64,000 nucleotides of DNA from NCBI GenBank assembly GCA_022495005.1, contig JAGYXB010000559.1, positions 1,116,001 through 1,180,000 on the forward strand, written 5' to 3'. The first letter of the stretch is position 1. Every line of letters begins with the position of its first letter. The stretch is from Rhyacophila brunnea (taxonomy: Eukaryota > Arthropoda > Insecta > Trichoptera > Rhyacophilidae). Below the pieces are notes generated by a model. The model saw nothing but the letters and a program-made list of their open reading frames with translations. It was not told where the DNA came from and made no database searches. This document shows, in pieces, positions 1 through 10,466 of this stretch. Made by a program: the position numbers and the translations under genes.

Positions 1-575
1 ATATTGCGTAATGTTCGGTTGAAGTTTCCTTTTACTGTCATTAATCATTGTTACGTATATATGTACGTAATTTGCGTGCGGCCAACGGTTGCGACCTTGC
101 CTGCGTTTTTTAATTACGTTTTTTTGTTCTTCTCGTGATGATTATCATTATTTTCGGAACTGTTATGTCTTCGGAGAGAAAAATCGTACCTACAGTTAGA
201 ATTATTTATCATAATCATAACATAACAGTAAAATGCGTAGGCAGACTTCGAAAGCTCGCAATCTGCCATCGTATTGTTATTAAAATATGTTATGAATAAA
301 ATACTTTACAGTGTCAGTTACAGCTTTATTAGTACTGTATAAAGTTTCACTGAGCATTATTTGTATAGTGTTTTTATGTAATATAGTATTATGTTAAACA
401 TATTCTATGATGCTGGGTATCTCGCTGCGGAAGTACAGCGAAGGCCGCGTCTAAATTTATTGATAGTTTTTTTTCATTGGCGCATTTGTGCCATACGTAG
501 TGGAGGGTGCTATGGAAAAAATATAAAGCTCCAGATCAAAATATAATATATATATTATACTGTTATTATATATAT
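1..575. other. AT-rich noncoding, nothing recognised
   Basis: Only low-complexity A/T stretches are visible here, including TATA-type runs near 541-575. I see no gene, RNA or clear repeat structure. Confidence 0.5.
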
Positions 576-790
576 TAGTGGCGAGGGGTGGGGGTAGGCT
601 TTTAAGACTCGACATAAATAGTGCACACTAAACGTTGTCTGTCATACTTATTTGTTTTCATTGAACTAAGAATAGAATTTGCAGGTGGTGCTGATTAGTT
701 TTTAAAATTCAATTAAACCCTGCCCAACCAAACCACAATAGTTTAGGGGTGCTATGGACGATCTGACAAAAATATTGCATACCTTTTGAT
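576..790 (+). mobile_element. One-ended copy (left half) of the foldback hAT-like MITE family
   Basis: The sequence starts like the family terminus (agtggcgaggggtggggg, then taggct) and follows the left arm of the complete copy at 14072 for about 200 bp, through the aaccaaaccacaatagttt block and the gacaaaaatattgca block. No matching right arm is seen nearby, so this is a truncated or internally decayed copy. The family is described at 14072-14633. Confidence 0.75.
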
Positions 791-899
791 TAAATTATGT
801 CTTAGTCAAAGCACACTTGGGTGCATGGCGCCCTCAGTCTTAGGTATCTACTCCTGAGACACTCCCAGACGTGAACAACTGCTGATGCTTCACATCAAA

Positions 900-1041
900 C
901 GTAGGGCCTCGTGACACGAGTGTGGTGCGGGGGTAGTTGGTTTAGAGGGAACTATTAGCGCATGAATATGCCGAAAGGCGAAACTCGGGCCGCAAAAAAC
1001 GATTCACGCGAAAAAGTACAATATTTTAATCCATTGTAGTT
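900..1041 (+). mobile_element. Degraded Penelope-like fragment with hammerhead-like block (962-991)
   Basis: Positions 969-1041 match the right arm of the hairpin at 40760-40895, sharing the run gccgaaaggcgaaac and then a cgcaaaaaacga-type segment, a fragment ending in aaaagtac, and a terminal taatccatt. The block at 962-991 can be read as a hammerhead core: ATGAATA in place of CUGANGA, a GCC/GGC stem II with a GAAA loop, GAA, then ACTCGGGC in place of a palindromic helix III. Two of seven core bases and the helix III palindrome are changed, so activity is not expected. Assignment to Penelope-like elements is inference from the known association of such motifs with that family. Confidence 0.35.
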
Positions 1042-1057
1042 TATAATCAATTTATGT

Positions 1058-1420
1058 TTGTTGTTCAACGAAATCATTTTCCTCGCACTTACAATCTACC
1101 TTTTTATCTTTCTTCATGATCAGCAGTGTCAGCGCCATCCCGGTTGCGCCACTGAGTCCACCTCTCTTCGGGGTCTCCGCCTTCGCTCTCGAGTGACCAC
1201 TTCATCTCGCATTATGATCATGAAGACGTTTTCCACATTCCGTTATCTTGTTCGCCGCCCGCCATTGTATGCCGTTGTGGCCACTTTGCACGCGACTATC
1301 GATATCAGATGGGTCGTAAACGATATTGTGGATTCGATACTACAATGTAGCGTCCGTCCCACGGTAGCTTTTAGATCGGGCTTACATATAAGGGCCTCGA
1401 GCTTAGTAATTCATCGCTAG
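1058..1420. other. GC-richer island, possible conserved regulatory DNA
   Basis: This stretch has clearly higher G+C and CpG content than its surroundings and is free of recognisable repeats. It keeps a frame open for 120 codons on the plus strand, but the translation is rich in Ser, Arg and Leu without any domain I recognise, so I treat it as noncoding. A conserved noncoding element is the simplest reading. Confidence 0.3.
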
Positions 1421-1894
1421 GTTTTGTGTTTTTTTATTCCATAGTCTATGTAGGAGGCGGGCTATTCCCATCTTGTTTAAATGCGTTATCGACATTGTGT
1501 ATATCTACATTCTACAATATACTTCCTTTTATAGTGTCGTCTTCTGTGCAGGCAGGGTGCATGTAACTTTTCTGGATGTCAAAAATCTATTAAATTTGTG
1601 TTTAATGATATTATTACCTACTACCTGAAATTAAGATTTGACTTTTCCTGAGATCAATAATTAATAAAATACTCCGTAAGTTAAACCACTTCTTCCTTTC
1701 TTGCACTACATCCAGGGATGAATTTTGGCCGACTCAAGTAGATTCCTCTATTTTGCCTGGTTCTCGGCTAACCTTTTCCACCCTTATTACCCGCTCGCGA
1801 ATCTACCGAATCCGTTATCTGGAACATTAAACGTGATACGCTTTGTGTGTGGTTGGTTCTTCATCTATAAAAAATAATTCACGTGACCGACCCA
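1421..1894. other. Noncoding, nothing recognised
   Basis: Mixed AT-rich sequence without a repeat match elsewhere in the window and without a gene signal. Confidence 0.4.
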
Positions 1895-2107
1895 TCACAG
1901 TCGATGGGTTTTGCTGAATCTGTCGTCAGGCTTGTAGATTTTATGATTATCGCCATGACGTCGCCAGTTGCCATCATCCCAGACTAGGGGAAAGATCTTT
2001 CTCAAGATTCTGCCCTGAAACACCTGCAGCTTCTGGGAATCACTGTCAAGTAACGGACCCATAACACAAAAGTCATAGGTACATGCTGGAGTATTAATTG
2101 TAAACAT
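1895..2107 (-). pseudogene. Fragment of a non-LTR retrotransposon polyprotein, reverse-transcriptase C-terminal part
   Basis: The minus-strand frame of 70 codons contains SQKLQVFQGRIL followed by RKIFPLVWDDGNWRR and NHKIY. This matches the pattern [LETWxLTxxxExxLxxFERxILRxIFGPVxEDGxWRxRxNxELY] seen just downstream of the reverse-transcriptase domain in many arthropod non-LTR elements. Only about 60 residues of this region survive; no catalytic YxDD motif, endonuclease or zinc knuckle is present nearby, so it is a dead 5'- and 3'-truncated relic. The exact clade (RTE, Jockey or R1-like) cannot be fixed from so short a piece. The similarity is judged from memory of the family pattern, not from a search. 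Confidence 0.65.
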
Positions 2108-3329
2108 ACAAAATTATTAGGGAAATATTGAAGACTGGAAAAGCATTTCTTCCCCATATTCTGGTTATTACATGTTTGATAAAACCAACATTGCTCTTAG
2201 ATGCCATATGATGCCAGATGAGTATGGAAATTATTGGAACCTTTGAGCTTTTTTTAGGCAAATGACTTCTGCACTATGTTTTTGGGTTCATAATTGGTTA
2301 ATAACTATCAAATATCACACACCCATAGATAATAATATAGTTTTCATTAGCTCTTTGAGAGACTTGTTTAATATACTTGCTCGAATCACAGCTGTTATGG
2401 CTTCACTATTTTTATACTTACTCTATATTGAATATGTATTCTTCGAGCCATCTTTGCCCAAAATTCTCATGTATTATTGTAAATTACCCCTGATCAAAGG
2501 GCCGGCGACGAATGTAATTGACGTAGTTTGAAGGGACCTATTATAATCTATTTTACGTTTTATTTTTTATTTTTTAGTCATAATTACACAATCCATTAGA
2601 AAGCAAAAGACGTGGTATATGGCCGATTCATAATACATAATTATTTGGAATATCAATCAGAATTGCCCATGTCAAAAAATGCCGGATAATGTTCAAAGCT
2701 AATTAATTTTATTTAGAATGCACAATATTATTAATTTCTAGCATTTTTTACGTTTCATAATCTGCAAATTATGATTGGCAATTTGATTTTTTTTTTATTT
2801 ATTTAAAAATGTGTATTAACAAATTAAAAATTCAATACGTTATTATTATGCTGAGAGCGAACCGCTGACAGACATCTCGTCTGTTTTTGCACTAGTCGAG
2901 GTTTTCCTGTGGGCGTTGATTTATATTAGTTTTAATTTATATTTGCGATTGTTTTTTTTTCCTATGGCTGCATAAATTAATTATTCCTCGTATTCGTTTT
3001 ATTCGCGAGCAGAAACCGCCGTTTTCGGAACGTAGCTGGGTACTCTGGCAGCTGAATCTGTTCTATTGGAAAATGTATTGTTCTCGTTTTTTAAGTCGTT
3101 ATAATAATTATAATATATTTATTGTGGACCAGAGGTGTATCGTAAAGAATATGATTTTGAAATTAACTATCTATTTAACTCGATTAATGAATGAGGGTAC
3201 ATTACATTTTAGTTGCAAAATCGGTTACCTTTAGTTTTAAGTATGTAGGTACTTTTATATCGTCCTCTAATACAGTGATCTCTTATACACTTTTTACACT
3301 TACGGACCGGTAAAAATAGAAGATTATTT
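2108..3329. other. AT-rich noncoding, no gene seen
   Basis: Long A/T runs dominate and the few open frames (such as a 89-codon frame at 2262-2531) have strongly hydrophobic, low-information translations without a recognisable domain. No structured repeat was recognised. Confidence 0.45.
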
Positions 3330-3775
3330 CGGGAATTGCAAATGCCGAAAAAACAGTTACATATAAATTGTACGTAAAACATTTCACCGTAGCACAGTTC
3401 GCCGTGAGCTTTCTTATCGGAAAGAGATGACCGTATACATACAATACGGTCTCAAATTTTATTAGATTCAATGTGAACATTAATTCAATTTTCATTGGTG
3501 ATTTGGGCAAAATTCATGAATTCAAGAATGAAAACCTAACCTAACAAATAATGCAGTATATCAGCTATTTTCAAAAATTGTGAGTTGCTGGCTTCCTGTA
3601 AAGTGTAAACCGACAAGAACCGCGTTTTATTTAGACATTAATTGTATGTTCGTACTATACGATCCGAATAGGTTGGACGGTCTTTAATATATGGCCATAT
3701 AATATTTCCGATACAACATTTCACGGTGAATTGTGATACGGCGAACTACATACAAACATGTTTCAGGATACGGAA
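3330..3775 (-). repeat. Dispersed MITE-like repeat, family with acggcgaact ends, reverse copy
   Basis: The reverse complement of this segment matches 35670-36030. Shared blocks include the terminal set aaaacatttcaccgta and agttcgccgtgag, the central attaattcaattttcat block, aaaattcatgaatt, and the run cgacaagaaccg-cgttttatttagacat. Both ends carry related inverted motifs (ttcaccgtgaaatgt and acggcgaact), which suggests a nonautonomous DNA element rather than a retroposon. No coding potential was seen. Superfamily and target duplication were not determined. Confidence 0.7.
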
Positions 3776-3924
3776 AATTATAAGTATTGTTTATTGAAAT
3801 AGTAATCAGAAACCGATTTGGAGCGGTTGAGAAAGACTGCTCTAATTCATTAATTTACTATGAAATCCAGCTAATTCTGCTAGTAAAATTCGCTAATATT
3901 CATCAGCTGAGATTTATATAAGTA

Positions 3925-3990
3925 TGAACGTGCAGTTCACGGCGAACTGTGCTACGGCAAAATGTAATCCGTACAATTTACGTGCAACCG
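3925..3990 (+). repeat. Terminal fragment of the acggcgaact repeat family
   Basis: The stretch cagttcacggcgaactgtg, then ctacggcaaaatgta and gtacaatttacgtg resembles the right end of the copy at 35670-36030 (cacggcgaactg, ctacggtgaaatgt, gtacaatttaca). It also holds a short perfect inverted pair cagttc/gaactg. Confidence 0.6.
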
Positions 3991-4164
3991 TTTAGATGTA
4001 ACATTTTTATTTAACAATTTAAAATGTTTGTCACTACTGCTCACTATATTTACGAGTATATAGGTACTGTCTGAGTTTCGCTTGCAACTTGTTTTACCTA
4101 CCTAAACATATATTTTACCACGTTTTCATTAGCTCGTATTCTTGTTTGTCCATTACAATTTTTT

Positions 4165-4600
4165 TCTTATTTGTCCAAGATTTGTATTGGACGATTGAAG
4201 ATTTTTAACTAACTTCCCGACTAACTTTTAGAATATATCAGAACACGACGACAATGCATTCTTTTAATACTCTTAGCCATCTTTAAGCAGAATTGAATTC
4301 GTTTTCAGTTAATTCTGTTTTGTGTTTCGGAAAAAAATCGTAAAAGTAAAACACTATTATTGGTTGCTAAGGGGGTCCTAGCAACTAAATTATTAATATA
4401 TACGTGCGTTGCGTGGAAATCAATATGAAATGTCAAAATGACATTTCAGTATTCTATATGTATTCAGTATTTCTACCAAGTACAAAAAAAAGTATTTATG
4501 AATACATGGAATTATCAAGTTTATATGATTCAACAAAAAATTTAAAAGCGTGGTATATAAAAAGTTCTTTTTATCTTGGAATTATTAGTAATTGATTTGT
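4165..4600 (+). repeat. Dispersed repeat, about 430 bp, second copy at 53030-53415
   Basis: Two direct copies share ttttagaatatatcagaaca, then gaattgaattc, cagttaattctgttttgt, attattggttgcta, tcctagcaactaaattatta, tatacgtgcgtt, a palindromic aaatgtcaaaatgacattt, and ttaaaagcg with tataaaaagttctttttatc. Each copy contains two potential hairpins: ggttgctagg...cctagcaact and tgaaatgtcaaaatgacatttca-type. No coding potential is visible. The ends are not resolved; a MITE or Helitron-like nonautonomous element is possible. Confidence 0.7.
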
Positions 4601-5425
4601 AATTTCCACAATATGCTGAAAAATTGTAAATTAATTGAACTGAATGGTGTCTTAAGAAGTAGGTACAGCTTTTTTTGACCCCAATACACCACTGATTTCG
4701 CCAGCCTATATTTAGGACTTTAATCCAGATTATCAATTATTTCACTATCTCGCCCCATATACAAAGAGTCGTCGATATGTGTGGGCGAATCTAATCTCTA
4801 GATGTCTTTTCGGTAATGCGATATTGTAATGTAAACACAGCCGATTAATTTCGAGTCGTTGATTGAATTGTGTGTCTCTGCGGTCCAGAGTCGACTCCAT
4901 ATATGCGCGATTATTTATTTTATTCGATTTGTATGCAAATTATTCGCTTGCCTGGCAGTCAGCAACGTCGGCTGGTCATACTTGTATCACTGTAATAATA
5001 TCACACTTTTATCACTTTGAAATAGATCAGTTACTATCTTAACCAATCGAGTGCTTAAAATCAAACAACTTTATCTACAAAAAAGTGTTTTTTTTTTTTT
5101 AGATAACGTTATTTTACATTCTCGGCTACATGATAGTTAAACAACTGTATGTCAATCTTTTCTAGTTTCTTCTTAAATCGTCAGTACTGTTTAACGTATA
5201 ACGTACATAATGTTACCCTTGTTTTTAAATCCATACCTATAAATTTTAATATCACCATTTAAGTCAGATAATTGTACAATACACAATAAATTGTAAAATA
5301 TAAACATTAGATTTTAAATAAACATCTCCTTTGTTGAGTTACTAGAAACTAAAAAAACGTTTTCTGGCCTGTCTCCTATAAAGTTGCACTTTTGTAGATA
5401 GTGTTGTTTGTAATTTAGCCCTGTA
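4601..5425. other. AT-rich noncoding, nothing recognised
   Basis: A moderately mixed segment near 4750-4990 is followed by A/T-rich DNA. No gene, RNA or structured repeat was recognised. Confidence 0.4.
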
Positions 5426-5545
5426 TATATGTTATTTATACAGGGCGCGATACCCAAGAGACGCAGGTTCGTTTCCTGCCGGGTGTCTTAGTTTTTTCGT
5501 ATTTTTTCTATTGATATTTTCTCATGAGTGTTTTCAGAATTATGT
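5426..5545 (+). mobile_element. tRNA-derived SINE-like fragment
   Basis: A B-box-like segment (gcaggttcgtttcctgc, forming a T-arm) is followed by cgggtgtc and a T-rich stretch ttttttcgtattttttct. A similar order (B box, about ten bases, ttttttcgagattttttcta) occurs at 34660-34790. No complete cloverleaf can be drawn, so this is not a functional tRNA gene. The shared downstream module argues for a SINE family. Confidence 0.45.
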
Positions 5546-5830
5546 ATGTTCAATAATTAGAATGGTACCTACATTCTTAAATCTTGTAAATTATTCGTTG
5601 AATAAAAGAAAATAGTAACAATTAATTTTTTATATAAGTGATGCGCTGGTACATATTATTTTGATTATAACGCTATTTTAAGTAAAAAAGAATAGCTTGC
5701 AAAATAATAAAATTATGAAGCAGGACGCACTTTCATTTAGCCACTCAGAAATTCTATTTGACTTACAGATATTATTAGCTTCGACAGGGTTAACAATCAC
5801 AAACCTCATCACCTTACGTTTATTTAGATG

Positions 5831-5872
5831 TAATATTAATTCTATATTTTCTCTTTTCTTTTCAGGTAAGGG
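5831..5872 (+). other. Putative recursive splice site (ratchet point) 1
   Basis: A 17-base uninterrupted pyrimidine run (5847-5863) ends in CAG at 5863-5865 and is followed at once by GTAAG at 5866-5870. A branch-like attaat lies about 24-29 bases before the junction. This is a 3' splice site fused to a 5' splice site with no exon between them, the form known for recursive splicing in long insect introns. An ordinary tiny exon is excluded by zero length; a chance match remains possible. Confidence 0.55.
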
Positions 5873-7269
5873 GCATTGTTAATTACTTATCATGAATACT
5901 TCGCGGCAATATTGACATCTGCATTAAGGTATGGTAATTTATTCTTGTAAAGTTTTACATAATACACCTTTTTGGGGTTGACATATTAATTCGATTGAAA
6001 AACATGACATTGACGTAGGTACTGTTATAGGTTTTCTAAAATAATTAAATCTACTCTTAAAAGATCATTGTATTTTGATTTAAAATTACAAAGTATGATT
6101 TTTAATATTGATATTCAGATACTAAGTTAAAAACTTTCTGCATGGATAGTAATTGACCTGGTGTCATAATTTTAATTAGTACAGCATATCGATCGACTTT
6201 TATAATAAGTAGATACCAATTTTTCCGAGTGATTGCAATTATGTGAATTCTACCAACGTTCAGTGATTATTTCAAATTGTAATCTTTTTTTTCGTATGCA
6301 TTGTAATTCTTGTATTCTGATGACTCGGACTGCTTTATTTGCTACGACAGAAATGTCCCGGCATAAATAAGTCAACTAGTTACTAATAACATAAAATCTT
6401 CGTAATATAATTATTATCTACGTATTGATATGAATATACTAACTTGCTATGCGTATTTTGTTTTTCTTTGTGAAACGTGTGAACGTAATCACATATACAC
6501 AATCTTGTATTGCATTCGGAAATACAAATTAGTGTTGAATTAATTATTGCCAACATGCGAAGTGGATGTATTCACTTGTTCACTCGAAAATTGCTTTTCG
6601 GGATTTTTGCCCGTGAGAAACAAATTGTCGTGTGTATGTAAGGTATGCTGTACACTTTCGTTTGGCAACTGGCGTTTTTTTTATTTGATTAATTGGCCAT
6701 TCCGAAAGTGACTTTTCACTATGAACTCTCGCGATTTTTTTTTTTGAATCGTCTCACGCGGACAGGTGAACAAAATCTGTTAAAATTTGATAATTGCCAA
6801 CTGTCTATTCAAAGTCATCAACATTATGAATTAATTTGTATTATTCATTTTGTGACTTCATCGTTTTGGCATCAACTTTGTACATCGACTTGTAATATAA
6901 TGCAAACTAATAATTAAATATACAATATCTCATTATTTAAATGGACATGTTAGCATAATAGAATAACAAAATATTGCTTTCTTCTTTACGAACATCGGCC
7001 ATCATTATTATATATTTATTATATATTTGCAATATGCATTCTTGTCACAATCTGGTTACGTAAAAGTACAGTCATTGCCCATAACGTCCTGATGCTTATT
7101 AAATTATCTGGGATAAGTATTGGGTACATAGTGTCTTTTATTTTAATTAATCTAGTGTATCTACCTACATAGTTTATTCTTGAAGAAAACAAAAGTTTTC
7201 GAATGTGTAAACAATAACTCACTATCATAAAAATGATGTCCAATATAGGTACATACTACCCGCTGAAGT
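5873..7269. other. AT-rich noncoding, no gene seen
   Basis: No recognisable repeat or gene. A slightly more complex stretch lies at 6540-6780, holding a 74-codon frame without a recognisable domain. Confidence 0.4.
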
Positions 7270-7610
7270 TAGTAGTCCCAGCCAGGCTCGTTCTTAGGGC
7301 GATTGAACCGATTGGGCCCAATTGATCCTCGCGCCCTAAGTGACTTCCGATGTAATAAAAAAATGAAACGATGTATTAAAGTTGGTTTAATGTCTATTAA
7401 ATAATTGAGTGAGTAAAAAATATTTTATATGCGAGGCCCTCGTGCACTAGAATTATAGAATTTTCGGGATAAATCGAAAGCGACACGTTTCTAATGATTC
7501 CGGAACTACTTAAATTGAAATTGATAAAAAAGACTCTTTGAAACATATTCAAAATAATTCGGTTGGGGATCATGGGAGATGCGGTACAAAGCAATATTGA
7601 AATATGACTT
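7270..7610 (+). pseudogene. Possible hAT transposon remnant (weak)
   Basis: The start contains an inverted pair cttagggcg...cgcgccctaag around gggcccaatt, of the kind seen at ends of some hAT elements. Further on, a broken plus-strand frame reads LKLIKKTL, a stop, then NIFKIIRLGIMG, distantly like the C-terminal hAT dimerisation region of ZMYM1-type transposases. Both signals are weak and no target duplication was found. It may be chance. Confidence 0.2.
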
Positions 7611-7893
7611 CTAGAAGGTAAAATATTATTTTTCTGTTGTAATTTTATCTTATTAATTTTTACTGAAAATGGTAGGAGCTTTAATTTTGAATGATTATAA
7701 CTAAATTTTCGATAACAATCGTACCTGAAAAATATCTTGTTTGTGTACCTAAGTAGTTTTAGTATAGTATCTAAATGTCCGGTTAATTATTGCAATAAGT
7801 TTAGGTAAGTATAAAAAATGAAGATTTAGAAAAGTTGTTTCATGAAAACTATTCACAGTGATAAGCAAGACCCCCTCCACATCATCAACCATT

Positions 7894-7906
7894 GGGGGGG
7901 GGGGGG
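7894..7906 (+). repeat. Poly-G run (13 G)
   Basis: A homopolymer of thirteen G sits between accatt and taaataata. Such runs are length-unstable and error-prone in assemblies. Confidence 0.9.
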
Positions 7907-7910
7907 TAAA

Positions 7911-9184
7911 TAATACCGCGCATAAGATCGAATCGGGATTTGCATTTCCCTGGACCGCCCTGCACCAAGCAAATGCATAAGATAACAATACTCCATCGTC
8001 TTTTAAACTACGCATGCTGATAAACGTTAATTGTGTAAACACGAAGATGGTACAATTTACCAGTAAGTTTGATATTTATTGCATAACGGTTGCGGAGATG
8101 GCTACTGTTTGTTAGTTTCAAAGGCACCATTCTATTCTTTGCCGACTTTTTTCGATCTTATGTATTAATTTATAATTTCTTGACAATAATGAATTGGAAT
8201 TTTAAAAAAAAATGAACAACTAAACATAAATAAATATCCAAAGAACTAAAGTGGCGTAAATATTATTTTATTAAATAACTTGATATTTTTTACTCGATTT
8301 GGATTTTTATTGTACCTACGCATTGATTGGATGATAGCATTGAATTTTAATTGTAATATAAATTAGTTGTAAAGTCCCGTTAAATCTATTTTGAATTTTG
8401 CCAATTTAAATGACGAACTTTGCTTACCTTCTAGTTTACGAATTCTTTTGGATCCTTCTACCATTGATGGTTTTTATTCAGTATTTTTTTGGTTACTTAC
8501 TGTAACTTGTTTATTGCCACTCAATGAAAAAAATCTTGCTTATCATCGAGTAACGGATTTTTTCTCCAAAAATTCCTTCTATGGTGCGGAGATGAAAACA
8601 AGATTGCTTTTTTATACAATGGCAATGTGTGGCAATTTCACGCGTCTTAATTGATGTAGGTAATGCACTGCTACGGTGTTAAATCAATCTGACTACGTAG
8701 CCAAGTGATAATGACTGCAATATTATTAGAGAGAAACAACAATAGTTCGATACGTGTGTGGTTTAAATACAAATAGTTAAAATGCTTTTCAAATCTTCTC
8801 CTTTTGCAATATATATTTATGTCGTTTTATTGCAGTTTTTGTTATAATTATAAATTATAAAAATCTCATTGATAATTAGTATGGGTTTACTGAAGAATCC
8901 TCGGGATATCTTATGAATCAATAATCCATAACGATATAATTACTCGAAAAGAGCACTTAATGACCACTAGGTTGTTCAAACACATTCTCGATCTATGGGC
9001 TTATCAAGTTCGGCAGTGAATAACTAGAAACCAAGAAAAGTGGCAAACGCTATTGACAGACCTTAATGATTTTGATATAGGTAATTCAAACGAATGTATC
9101 TAAGCGGCCCATTTATTTTGATGAATCAAAATATCGAATTATTTGGCAACATGTCATGCGAAATATCAAATAAGTACCGCTTCA
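7911..9184. other. Noncoding, nothing recognised
   Basis: Includes an 87-codon plus-strand frame at 8391-8654 whose translation shows no domain I know. No repeat from this window matches it. Confidence 0.4.
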
Positions 9185-9192
9185 GTTAATTA

Positions 9193-9612
9193 CAGAGCGG
9201 TGAAGCGGAGCTCGGAGCAGGAGCCGAGCCAGAGCACCGTAAATTTGTAATGCTCCACTGCCCCGGATGTTTTTTTTTTATTATTAAATTTTCGTCCTAA
9301 ATCCAATGAAAATATTATATTTTACACTTTGCAACACTGGAATTATTTGAAATACGGCAAGATTGGCGTTTGACAAATAACATCATTTTTTTTGACAGAA
9401 GAGGCAGATAATGAAAGACGATTTGCTGTTGGTTTTTTTTTTTAATAGAAATATCTAATACCTAATAAAAAGGACGAATAATCAACCCTATTTCAAAACT
9501 ACTTATTTTTAACTTTTTTAACATTTGTGTACATATAATTACTTATTAAAACTTTTTACCCGGAGCGGAGCAGACCCTGGCAGCTCACAAAATGGTCCGC
9601 TCCAACCCTCTG
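9193..9612. mobile_element. Nonautonomous hAT-like element, 420 bp
   Basis: The left end cagagcggtgaagcgga is related in inverted orientation to the right end (tccgctccaaccctctg). The element is flanked by gttaatta (9185-9192) and gttaattg (9613-9620), an 8-bp target duplication with one mismatch. CAGNG-type ends and 8-bp duplications are hallmarks of the hAT superfamily. Subterminal purine-rich repeats of the form gagcggagc occur near both ends (9205-9230 and 9560-9575). The interior is AT-rich without a transposase frame, so it must have depended on an autonomous relative. Confidence 0.8.
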
Positions 9613-9620
9613 GTTAATTG

Positions 9621-10466
9621 CACAGATGTAGTAGAGGTGCATTTCTTAGCTGATTAATCTGCTCAGTGGTTAGACGAAAGCAAAAACTCATTTTTATAGC
9701 CTCAATGAAAATTAAAAAAGATAAATATTTGTCAATCGTAGTACTTGGTTATTTATTTTCCACGAATTTACTGGTCCATAGCATATAAGCATGCCGCAAT
9801 ATAATATGGACATTACAGTCACTTGAGGTCTCACTAACTCTTTCGTCCACTCAGCACACACGTCCTCGGTCTCCTTTGACTTTCTCGACTGCACATGACA
9901 CGGCGCGACCCCCCGTGATTTGTTTTCATTTTAATTTAAATCATGTCCCGGCACACCCACCTGCGCCTTTTCATTTACAAATCTGTTAACGGCCCGTTAA
10001 TAATCTTTGCTTTTGTCTTGTACAAGTCCGTTTTGACAATAGATAAATCAAGTGTCGCAATTATTTCGTAACTGGCGATTTTTATAGCTATCTCCGTTAT
10101 TTTAATTTTGTATTACCTTATTACCACAACTAGGCCAAGTGTGTTTAAAAATATTCAATTAGTTATCGCAATATATGGCTAGTTAATCTGTGCCCAACTA
10201 ATAACGTTTTATCATACGGTTCAAGTGTTCGTTAAATTGAAACTCAAATTTGACACATTCTGATTAAATACTGATGCTTGATCTACGTATTGACAAGATT
10301 TCACTTTTCATTATCTGTCTTAATCCACGGAACAGCCAAAATCAGAACATATATTTTTAATTAATAAAGGCTTAGTGTTTCCAACTGGAGAGAGAGCCTT
10401 CGGGTAGAGATTCCTGGATACGGTTGTGCAGTTGGCCATGGGTCTTAATAGTCTGTGGCGCCAGCC
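9621..10466. other. Noncoding, nothing recognised
   Basis: Mixed sequence with a slightly GC-richer part at 9840-9980. No gene or repeat match. Confidence 0.4.
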
